Shown here: positions 25,342 through 32,162 of the stretch, one piece after another
How positions within the stretch are numbered: the stretch's first letter is position 1
Layout of the letters: every line of letters starts with the position of its first letter
From: an uncultured Latescibacterota bacterium
GTDB taxonomy: Bacteria > Latescibacterota > UBA2968
Direction: 5' to 3'
DNA length: 64,000 nt
Assembly (NCBI GenBank): GCA_951812755.1
Contig: OX638329.1
Coordinates: 2,031,339 to 2,095,338, forward strand
The notes under the pieces: generated by a model
The model's database searches: none
What the model was told of the DNA's origin: nothing
What the model saw: only the letters and a program-made list of their open reading frames with translations
Program-made: the position numbers and the translations under genes

Positions 25342-26748
25342 GTGGAACAAATTGAAGACAGAGCACTCATTGCTCAAATTCTGGACGGCGACCGCAAAGC
25401 ATTCGCAATTCTGGTGCAACGCTATTCGCGATATGTGTACGCCCAAATTGCCCGATCTGTGCGACTGGTTGACGATGTAGAAGACCTGGTCCAAATCGTA
25501 TTTGTCAAAGTGTTCGAAAATCTGCACCAACTTCGCAAACCCGACCGATTTAGACCCTGGTTACACAGCATCATACGCAACGCCGTCAACTCCCATCATC
25601 GCCGTCGAGCCGTGCAATTGCGGTTAGAAGAAACATTTTATCCAGAACCTGCAACGCACGATGAAGAAGAAATCAAACAGGTTGTGCGAGCTGCGCTTCG
25701 CATCCTATCGGCTGAACACCGCCAGGTAATCGCCCATCACTATTTCAAAGGGTATTCTTATGCGGAAACAGCCGACCTCCTGAACCTCACGGTAGAAACC
25801 GTGCGCGGGCGTCTGAGGCGTGCGCGTGTAAAATTGAAAGGAGAGTTACACAAAATGTCGGATATTCAAACACAAACGACTGAACTGGACCGCGCGGACA
25901 TGGACGCGCTCAAAAAAGTAATCGGTTTTGTAAGCGACGACGAAAAACGCCCGATCTTGCAGGGCGTATGTCTCGACACAGGCGGTCGCGCGACTGCGAC
26001 CAACGGGCATATCATGATCATTCGCACCTTAAAAAGCCTCTCGGAATTGGCCGCCCCAATTGTCCTCGGACCCTGGTCAGGCATTCAATTGCCCGAACAA
26101 GCCACATTGAAAATTGCGGAAGAGACCGCGGAAATCCAGAGCAATGGCACAACCCTTCAGGTACCCTTAATCGAAGGTCCTTATGTCAAATACGAACAGG
26201 TCATTCCTCAGGAAGATCCCGCAATGCGAGTTTCCATCTCCTCGGATCTTCTGGCACCTGCACTGGACTTACTACAAGACTTCATGGAAACGCGGCATCC
26301 AGAATCAGGCCCGCAGGGGTGGCAATATCGTCCTCGGGTAGATCTGCATCTCTCGCCACTGACCCAGACCATAACCTTTCTCACATCCCGAGATACGGGA
26401 TATACCCGCGAAGACAATGGCAAATTCCAATATCTCCTCGACGCGAAAGATGACGACTCTCCAGGAGGCGTTGCGGATTGGATATTTCAAGTACCGCTCA
26501 ATGCCAAATTTGAAACACCATCAGAAGACACACCCAGGTTGAACGGGTCTGAGGAACGCCCCGTTGTACACCGCTTTGCCGTGAACTTCGCATATCTCAA
26601 ACAGATTCTGCATGCTCTGGACTTTGAAGACAGCGATGAAATCACAATGGAATTTAGAGAACAGAGCAAAGCGATTATCTTGCGCACACCCCTGAATGCG
26701 GAATGGCTGGCATTGCTAATGCCGTTGAGACTGAAGTCAAAGGATTAA
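25342..26748 (+). CDS. ECF sigma factor fused to a DNA polymerase III beta-clamp-like region
   Basis: About 468 residues. Residues 8-90 are sigma region 2 (LIAQILDGDRKAFAILVQRYS, DVEDLVQIVFVKVFENLHQL, FRPWLHSIIRNAVNSHHRRR). Residues 120-170 are region 4 (AEHRQVIAHHYFKGYSYAETADLL...VRGRLRRAR). From about 180 the sequence matches sliding-clamp domains II-III: VIGFVSDDEKRPILQGVCLD, TATNGH, VPLIEGPYVKYEQVIP, then FAVNFAYLKQILHAL and MPLRL at the end. The first clamp domain is missing. I start at GTG 25342 with GGAG at 25333. M172 (25855) has its own AAAGGAGAG upstream, so a clamp-only product is possible. Residues about 401-411 derive from a dispersed repeat. I know of no such fusion. Function is inferred only: tethering transcription initiation to replication or repair proteins is possible, or the clamp part may act as an anti-sigma-like or dimerising module. 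Confidence 0.8.
   Translation: MEQIEDRALIAQILDGDRKAFAILVQRYSRYVYAQIARSVRLVDDVEDLVQIVFVKVFENLHQLRKPDRFRPWLHSIIRNAVNSHHRRRAVQLRLEETFYPEPATHDEEEIKQVVRAALRILSAEHRQVIAHHYFKGYSYAETADLLNLTVETVRGRLRRARVKLKGELHKMSDIQTQTTELDRADMDALKKVIGFVSDDEKRPILQGVCLDTGGRATATNGHIMIIRTLKSLSELAAPIVLGPWSGIQLPEQATLKIAEETAEIQSNGTTLQVPLIEGPYVKYEQVIPQEDPAMRVSISSDLLAPALDLLQDFMETRHPESGPQGWQYRPRVDLHLSPLTQTITFLTSRDTGYTREDNGKFQYLLDAKDDDSPGGVADWIFQVPLNAKFETPSEDTPRLNGSEERPVVHRFAVNFAYLKQILHALDFEDSDEITMEFREQSKAIILRTPLNAEWLALLMPLRLKSKD
26542..26575 (+). repeat. Diverged dispersed repeat inside the sigma-clamp gene
   Basis: 26 of 34 bases match the 13444-13477 copy of the AACTGGCCTGAG...GTTGTACACCGCT module. It encodes NGSEERPVVHR within the clamp-like region, without breaking the frame. 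Confidence 0.6.
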
Positions 26749-27632
26749 ATCACGCCTGCATTCTCCAATGCCGCCTGAATCTGTCCCTCCTGCTCGGCAG
26801 AGGGAGGTGGCATTGGCGGGCGCGGCACACCCCCATCACGCCCCTGCAGCTTCATCGCATACTTGGTATTTGCAGGCAAATTATCATCAAAAAGCGCATT
26901 CCAAATCGGCAGCAACTTTTCGTGTAAATCCAACGCCTTTTTATGATCACCTGCACGACACGCATCCCACACCGCCACACACAACTCGGGCACCGCCGTC
27001 AAAATCGCCGCAATCGCACCGTGCGCCCCCAAAACAAATGACGGATACAACAACGCATCTACCGCTGTCATAATCCGCGCTCGATCTCCGGCCATCAACA
27101 ACAAATCAGCCAGCAACTTCATATCACCTGCACTCTGCTTCACCCCCACCACACCATCCACCTCGTCAATAATCCGCGTCAACAACTCCGGCGACAAATA
27201 CGTCCACGGCACCACATTGTAAATCATCACCGGCAACCCCGTCCCCTCACACAACGCCTCAAAATGCCTGACCATCGCATCATCGTCTGGCCGAAACAAA
27301 TAGTGCACTGGCGTCACCTGCAACGCCACCGGACCCAAATCGGCCACAGCCTTCCCGCGCTCAATTGCCGACTTCGTACTGTCCGTAATAATTCCCGTAA
27401 TCACCGGCACTCGCCCATCGGCTTCCTCCACAACCCATTGCGTCAACTGCCTCACCTCATCATCCCCCAGCGTATGCCCCTCGCCCGTACTCCCCGTCAC
27501 CGCCAACCCATGCACCTTCGCCGTCTCAATCATATACTGAATTTCCGCACGAAACGCCCCCTCATCGAGTGAGTCATCCTTCCGAAACGGCGTCACCACA
27601 GGCGGCACAATTCCATAAATAGAATCCATCAT
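26745..27632 (-). CDS. Dihydrodipicolinate synthase family lyase
   Basis: A 295-residue class I aldolase of the DapA/NAL family. The Schiff-base Lys165 is in VGVKQSAGD, the catalytic Tyr138 in MIYNVV, and the substrate carboxylate loop TGSTGEG (46-52) replaces the TGTTGE of DapA. Catabolic relatives cleave or form 2-keto acids such as KDG or N-acetylneuraminate. No lysine pathway genes are near, so a catabolic role is more likely than DapA. It starts with ATG 27632 preceded by GGGAGGAA. Its last 4 bases overlap the convergent sigma-clamp gene. Confidence 0.88.
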   Translation of the reverse strand: MMDSIYGIVPPVVTPFRKDDSLDEGAFRAEIQYMIETAKVHGLAVTGSTGEGHTLGDDEVRQLTQWVVEEADGRVPVITGIITDSTKSAIERGKAVADLGPVALQVTPVHYLFRPDDDAMVRHFEALCEGTGLPVMIYNVVPWTYLSPELLTRIIDEVDGVVGVKQSAGDMKLLADLLLMAGDRARIMTAVDALLYPSFVLGAHGAIAAILTAVPELCVAVWDACRAGDHKKALDLHEKLLPIWNALFDDNLPANTKYAMKLQGRDGGVPRPPMPPPSAEQEGQIQAALENAGVI

Positions 27633-27711
27633 TTCCTCCCAATATCTTCTGTCAAAGCAACCACATCTAAAAGTTTGATGTCTTTATCCATATCACTTCG
27701 CCTTTTTTTTC

Positions 27712-27739
27712 TTGAAAAATATTCCCATATGAGTATATT
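27712..27739 (+). promoter_or_regulatory. Sigma70-type promoter for a toxin-antitoxin-like pair
   Basis: TTGAAA (27712-27717), a 16-bp spacer and TATATT (27734-27739) lie just ahead of GAGAGGA and the ATG at 27761. That would give a short leader of about 15 nt. Confidence 0.5.
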
Positions 27740-27760
27740 TAATGCGAGAGGAAATTATCG

Positions 27761-28018
27761 ATGAAGACGACGCCATACTTTCGCAATCGGACACTCAGAG
27801 ATCGACCTGAATTAAAAAAATATCTGAAAGAAATTGCAGATGCAATAAACCATTACCATGCGATTGAACAGCAAGCAGATGGTCGCTCACGGCGATGGAT
27901 TTACATCGCTGAAATTGACAAATATATTCGCGTCGTTGTCGAAGCCGATGGAGAAACGATTCACAATGCATTTCCGGATCGCACGTACACAAAAAAAGAA
28001 AAACGAAAGGACCTCTGA
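27761..28018 (+). CDS. Small PBECR/RelE-like nuclease-type protein (putative toxin)
   Basis: An 85-residue basic protein. Its core, RRWIYIAEIDKYIRVVVEADGETIHNAFPDRTY, resembles small barnase/EndoU/RelE-like nuclease domains of the PBECR type (a strand pair, then a conserved H-N-A-F-x-D-R end). It is followed after 1 bp by a DUF2283-HTH gene, an arrangement of toxin then antitoxin. It has its own promoter and RBS (GAGAGGA). Nuclease activity is inferred from pattern and context only. Confidence 0.55.
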   Translation: MKTTPYFRNRTLRDRPELKKYLKEIADAINHYHAIEQQADGRSRRWIYIAEIDKYIRVVVEADGETIHNAFPDRTYTKKEKRKDL

Positions 28019-28019
28019 T

Positions 28020-28466
28020 ATGAAATCCCTGGAGTATTTTCCCGAAACGGATACGCTTCATATTACACTGAGTTCGACACCTGCATCTGGAGGCGCGGAA
28101 AATGCCGGAACAGATGGCGAACATCAGGACATCATTCTGTCCTATAATGATAAAGACAAATTGGTATCTATTACAATTGAAAATGCCAGTAAGGGCGTGG
28201 ACCTGAACGATATTCTTTCGGGACACGCAAAAATTGTACGTGGAAAAATAGAAACCATTTATTCAATTTCAGAATTAGCGGAAAGATTGGACATCACACC
28301 ACGCACATTGCGCAATACCATCCATTCGATGCGGACTTCGGGAATAGACATCGGCAAACAATACGGGCCTACATATCCCATTATCCTATCTGAACCTGAC
28401 GCGCAAAAAATTGTGCAATGGCGCAATGAACACCCAAGAGGCAGACCTAAATTGGCATCTGTTTAG
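28020..28466 (+). CDS. DUF2283 protein with C-terminal helix-turn-helix (putative antitoxin)
   Basis: A 148-residue protein. Residues 1-75 are DUF2283 (YFPETDTLHITLS, IILSYNDKDKLVSITIENAS), and 78-140 form a DNA-binding helix-turn-helix (IYSISELAERLDITPRTLRNTIHSMR). DUF2283 alone is a frequent second gene in toxin-antitoxin-like pairs. The added HTH would allow self-regulation. The start at 28020 is set by coupling to the upstream stop (28018). The longer frame to 27858 is antisense-type overlap. An intrinsic terminator follows at 28489. Confidence 0.75.
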   Translation: MKSLEYFPETDTLHITLSSTPASGGAENAGTDGEHQDIILSYNDKDKLVSITIENASKGVDLNDILSGHAKIVRGKIETIYSISELAERLDITPRTLRNTIHSMRTSGIDIGKQYGPTYPIILSEPDAQKIVQWRNEHPRGRPKLASV

Positions 28467-28488
28467 ACAGAACGCTTATGAATTCAAT

Positions 28489-28517
28489 AGCCCTGGAGAA
28501 ATCCGGGGCTTTTTTTA
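28489..28517 (+). terminator. Intrinsic terminator after the DUF2283-HTH gene
   Basis: AGCCCTGGA-GAAA-TCCGGGGCT stem (one G-T wobble) followed by a run of T. The same core is seen at 30234-30256 after the sulfatase-like gene. Confidence 0.85.
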
Positions 28518-28518
28518 T

Positions 28519-28571
28519 CACAACATCATTTTCACACCATCTGACGTTCGTGTTGCAGATTTTGAAAAAGG
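28519..28571 (+). repeat. Dispersed repeat with CACACCATCTGACGTTCG core
   Basis: Reads ATCATTTTCACACCATCTGA then CGTTCGTGTTGCAGATTTTGA. A close copy lies at 32097-32149 (CACCATTTTGACACCATCTG). Both can encode TPS(G/D)VR(I/V)ADFE in one frame, so they may be decayed coding sequence. Confidence 0.6.
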
Positions 28572-28599
28572 GATTATTTTACACAGGCTCAATTCTCAG

Positions 28600-28782
28600 A
28601 AGCTGTTTTAAAATTAATAACTGATGTTACGCATGTCAGGCGTTTTGTCATGCTGAGCGTAGCCGAAGCATCTTTTCCACCTGAGTTGGTAAGAGATTCT
28701 TCGACTCCGCTACGCTACGCTCAGAATGACAGGGCAATAGAGCATAGACGGGAAAGGGGCAAAATGAGTTTTAAAACAGCTT
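28600..28782 (+). mobile_element. MITE-like element family A, copy 1
   Basis: 183 bp, bounded by perfect 14-bp inverted ends AAGCTGTTTTAAAA (28600-28613) and TTTTAAAACAGCTT (28769-28782) and flanked on both sides by CTCAG (28595-28599, 28783-28787), a 5-bp target duplication. The interior carries TGTCATGCTGAGCGTAGCC... and the inverted AGATTCTTCGACTCCGCT...AGAATGACA module. It encodes no protein. The ATG at 28764 near its right end is in frame with the sulfatase-like gene. Confidence 0.85.
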
Positions 28783-28817
28783 CTCAGCATTTAGAAACCT
28801 TTTTGGGAGGGGTACAC

Positions 28818-30185
28818 ATGAATATCATCGTTGTAATGTCCGACACCTTGCGCTACGATCACCTGGGATGTCACGGAAATCCATGGATCCGAACACCGCA
28901 TATAGACGCATTCTCCAAACGGTGCATGTTATTTGACCGCGCGTATCAAGCATCATTCCCAACAATACCCACGCGCACAGACATGATGACCGGCAGACTC
29001 ACATTTCCCTTTCGCGGCTGGACGCCACTCCCCGAAGATGAAGTCATCTTGTCCGAACTCCTCACAGACGCGGGTTATGTAACCATGCTCTTATGTGACA
29101 CACCGCATCTCGTAAGAGACGGACATCAATTTGACCGCGGGTTTTTGGGCTGGGAATGGATTCGCGGACAAGAAGGCGACCGCTCAATCACAGACGATAT
29201 ACCCGTCCCCTTCGAATCAGTCCCCGAAAAAATTCGCACGCCTGAGCGCATGCAACAATATCACTATCGCTGGCGTGCAGCACACTGGGAAACAGAACGC
29301 GACACCTTTGTCGCCCGCACCATGCAACGCGCCGCAGACTGGCTGGAAGCAAATCACACCCACGAAAAATTCTTCCTGTACATCGACACCTTTGACCCCC
29401 ACGAACCGTGGGACCCACCCGCGCACTACGTCAATATGTACAACCCCGGATACACAGGTGAAGTCATCGACCATCCCATTTACGACTACTGCGATTACCT
29501 GAGCGCAGAAGAAATCAAACACACGCAGGCACTATACGCAGGTGAAGTCACGCTCATGGACACCTGGGTAGGCCACCTGTTAGAAAAAGTAGAAAATCTG
29601 GGCCTCTGGGAAGACACAGCCGTGATCTTCATGTCCGACCACGGGCATTACATCGGGGACCACGGACGCATTGGCAAAAGCGGACAGGGACCAGATGGCG
29701 ACTGGCCCTATTACGAAGAAGTATCCCACACGGCCTTCATGGGATATGTACCCGGCAGCAACGCAGCGGGAAAACGCACAAAATTCCTGACACAACCCGT
29801 GGATTTTATGCCCACAATTCTCGATCTCGCAGGCATAAAAAAACCCGATGGACTGCACGGGGTATCTGTCGCCCCCATCTTAAAAGGCGAAAAAGCAGAA
29901 GAACGACGAAAAGTCGCCGTCACATCGGCAACCCTGCCCGTACGCGAAGACCGCAGCGTGTGTTCCAGCATCACAGACGGCAACTGGACCTTGCACTATC
30001 GCGGCCCCAACTGGCCGGCGGAACTATACGACCTGCGAACAGACCTCGCGCAAAAGAACAACGTGTATAACCAGCAAAACATGGCCGTGGCACAGCGACT
30101 ACACAAAGCGTATCTGGAATTATTAAAACACGCGGAAACGCCCGAAGAAAAATTCGCATTGCGAACGGAATTGCCCGATGCCTGA
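28818..30185 (+). CDS. Sulfatase-like hydrolase with Thr at the nucleophile position
   Basis: A 455-residue alkaline-phosphatase-superfamily enzyme. The metal-site strand VVMSDTLRYDHLG and the SDHGHYIGDHG motif are intact, but the position of the formylglycine precursor reads FPT49-I-P-T-R instead of C-x-P-S-R. Thr is the nucleophile in phosphodiesterase and phosphonate hydrolase members, so phospho- rather than sulfo-ester hydrolysis is possible. The best start is ATG 28818 with GGGAGGGG. An ATG at 28764, inside the MITE, would add 18 residues (MSFKTASQHLETF...). No signal peptide is seen. A terminator hairpin is at 30234. Confidence 0.85.
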   Translation: MNIIVVMSDTLRYDHLGCHGNPWIRTPHIDAFSKRCMLFDRAYQASFPTIPTRTDMMTGRLTFPFRGWTPLPEDEVILSELLTDAGYVTMLLCDTPHLVRDGHQFDRGFLGWEWIRGQEGDRSITDDIPVPFESVPEKIRTPERMQQYHYRWRAAHWETERDTFVARTMQRAADWLEANHTHEKFFLYIDTFDPHEPWDPPAHYVNMYNPGYTGEVIDHPIYDYCDYLSAEEIKHTQALYAGEVTLMDTWVGHLLEKVENLGLWEDTAVIFMSDHGHYIGDHGRIGKSGQGPDGDWPYYEEVSHTAFMGYVPGSNAAGKRTKFLTQPVDFMPTILDLAGIKKPDGLHGVSVAPILKGEKAEERRKVAVTSATLPVREDRSVCSSITDGNWTLHYRGPNWPAELYDLRTDLAQKNNVYNQQNMAVAQRLHKAYLELLKHAETPEEKFALRTELPDA

Positions 30186-30233
30186 TCAGTATATGGGTTT
30201 CCATTTCAGACTCTGAGATTTACAAAACAAAAA

Positions 30234-30256
30234 AGCCCTGGAGAAATCCGGGGCTT
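30234..30256 (+). terminator. Hairpin terminator between convergent genes
   Basis: AGCCCTGGA-GAAA-TCCGGGGCT again, here followed by TATTCG, so weaker on this strand. On the minus strand the hairpin is followed by TTTTTTG, which suits the convergent methyltransferase gene. Confidence 0.7.
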
Positions 30257-30282
30257 ATTCGTAACTTTTTACTCACAACATC

Positions 30283-31296
30283 TCAAACATTTATTTCATA
30301 CCCTGCTTCCAGTTCCCGTATCAGAAGATCCATCTGCTCAGGCTCTTTTTCGTACGTATTGAATGATTTTACAGCTTCTGTTGCGATCCCCACCGACCTC
30401 TTTTCCTTATCAATACCGATATATCGTCTTCCCTCACTCAATGCTGCCAAAGCAGTAGTACCGCTTCCTATAAAGCAATCGAGCACAATTTCATCAGACT
30501 CAGTAAATAGCTTAATGGCTCTGCGAGGCAACTCAACTGGAAACTTAGAATCATGATCTGAATTGCTGCGTACAGAGGGAATTTCCCATACACCCCTGGA
30601 ACCCCAATTTACCCATTCTTGTTTTGTAAGCCTTGATCGATCAACCTTCGTTATACCCGGCTTCCAAAAAATATAAATATATTCTGACTCATCTACAGAA
30701 CGGTATGAGATGGTATGCCATCTCGAGTTCTCCCAGGCGGCGTCTTTTACCCATATACGCCGGTCATACAAATAAAAACCTGCATCTATAGCAGCTTTTT
30801 CTATCAAATTCCCAACGAGATAAACTCTTGTTTGGGATTGATATTTACCCCCTCTAATATTGTTGCCGTTAAGCCGCCGATCTATTGTTTGCTCGCTGCA
30901 CCCAAAGTGTTCTGCAAGTTTGTACCTGTTCCAATTGGGATGCTGTTGTACAACCTTTAGTATGTCTTCTTTTGTAAGATTAATTTTTCGCCGAGAAATG
31001 TTTTCCGCCATAATTTTGGGCATTGTATCATCCTTAAAACACAATATATCGGCAATATTGATCACCAAAAATCCACCGGGCTTTACAATGGGAAAATGTA
31101 GTTTGATCACCTTTCGCAGAAGATTTTTCCAATCTTCAAATGATAAATCCTTCTCGTATTCTTTCCCGACATAATACGGAGGCGACCAGATACTGAGCGC
31201 AATAGATTCCCGCTCAATTCTTCCCAAAAACTCCTGCGAATCGCCGTGATATATCGCATTTGGGGCAAGTGTCTTAAACAAGTTTACGATTGCCAT
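30283..31296 (-). CDS. Site-specific DNA methyltransferase (beta class, SPPY motif) with internal HTH
   Basis: A 337-residue methyltransferase in permuted order: catalytic motif IV SPPY at 38-41, then a wHTH-like insert at 106-148 (LTKEDILKVVQQHPNWNRYKLAEHF), and the SAM-binding motif I DCFIGSGTT at 273-281. SPPY points to N4-cytosine methylation. The restriction gene upstream is SfiI-like, whose known methylase partner is also an N4-cytosine enzyme, so it probably protects a GGCC-type split palindrome. The ATG at 31296 overlaps the nuclease gene by 13 nt. The HTH insert could help site recognition or act as a regulator of the operon. Confidence 0.88.
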   Translation of the reverse strand: MAIVNLFKTLAPNAIYHGDSQEFLGRIERESIALSIWSPPYYVGKEYEKDLSFEDWKNLLRKVIKLHFPIVKPGGFLVINIADILCFKDDTMPKIMAENISRRKINLTKEDILKVVQQHPNWNRYKLAEHFGCSEQTIDRRLNGNNIRGGKYQSQTRVYLVGNLIEKAAIDAGFYLYDRRIWVKDAAWENSRWHTISYRSVDESEYIYIFWKPGITKVDRSRLTKQEWVNWGSRGVWEIPSVRSNSDHDSKFPVELPRRAIKLFTESDEIVLDCFIGSGTTALAALSEGRRYIGIDKEKRSVGIATEAVKSFNTYEKEPEQMDLLIRELEAGYEINV

Positions 31297-31997
31297 GACC
31301 CAATACACTCCTGTCCTTCTTCATCATAGATAAGCCTTTGTACGCGCCACGAAGCCTTGGCCTTTAATCTGCTAAAGCCTACTCTTACCCTGAAATCTTC
31401 ACCTAATGTCGGTGCATTTCTACCAGCCAGCCAGATGCCATCATCAACCGTTGGATTATACCTTGCTTGCAATTTTCCATTTGGAATTGCTACCATAGTC
31501 ACTTCATGCAAACGATGATGACCTGAGAGATCATCGTAGCTGAAATGAATAAGGCATGTCGTTGTGAGGTAATTTTTATCTCCATATTCGGATATTTCAG
31601 GTAAAAATCCTTTTTCATTAACCTGGGCACCGGATCGCCTTTGTCTCACCCACATGGAAGTCTGTGACATCTGAATCGTCGCAGAACGATTTTCCTTCTC
31701 TGCTTTTGAATCAATAAATAATGCCTGTCTGACGGTTTGATCAGGAAGAATCACATATCGTGCTTTTTTATAATCGACTGTTCCATATACCCTCTGTTGC
31801 ACATTGAACCCTGAAAGCCGATCAAGCAATTCTCGCGTTATATCTTCAGCAATATCTTTAACACTATCGGGCGATCTAAGGAATATTTCATGTGCTTCCA
31901 TGCCAAAATCATAAACCGCCTGAAATATCCAACGCAACGTGAGCTTTTCGATCTCTTCGATTTCATCCAGGGATAAAATTTTGGGGTCTTTTTCCAT
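31284..31997 (-). CDS. SfiI-like type II restriction endonuclease
   Basis: A 237-residue protein matching the R.SfiI family over its length: LSLDEIEEIEKLTLRWI, AEDITRELLDRL, then YGTVDYKKARYV and ALFIDSKAEKENR. The D75...D96-x-K98 arrangement fits the catalytic PD-(D/E)xK core with the same 21-residue spacing I recall for SfiI. The C-terminal IPNGKLQARYNPTVDD and RVGFSRLKAKASWRVQ also agree. R.SfiI cuts GGCCN5GGCC as a tetramer bridging two sites. Here the target is inferred, not proven. I start at ATG 31997; a TTG at 32015 is also possible. It is the first gene of the R-M operon. Confidence 0.85.
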   Translation of the reverse strand: MEKDPKILSLDEIEEIEKLTLRWIFQAVYDFGMEAHEIFLRSPDSVKDIAEDITRELLDRLSGFNVQQRVYGTVDYKKARYVILPDQTVRQALFIDSKAEKENRSATIQMSQTSMWVRQRRSGAQVNEKGFLPEISEYGDKNYLTTTCLIHFSYDDLSGHHRLHEVTMVAIPNGKLQARYNPTVDDGIWLAGRNAPTLGEDFRVRVGFSRLKAKASWRVQRLIYDEEGQECIGSWQS

Positions 31998-32096
31998 GTA
32001 TTTATGTGACTTCAAAATGGATATTTGATTTTGCTACAAACATAGACAGAAATTTATAAGCTGTCAACCACCGACAAGTGTTATGTCCTGCCGCAA

Positions 32097-32149
32097 ACCA
32101 CAACACCATTTTGACACCATCTGGCGTTCGTATTGCAGATTTTGAAAGC
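32097..32149 (+). repeat. Dispersed repeat with TTGACACCATCTGGCGTTCG core
   Basis: The second copy of the 28519-28571 repeat, between the restriction operon and the CaiB gene. No inverted ends are seen. Confidence 0.6.
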
Positions 32150-32162
32150 AGAATGCGATCAT

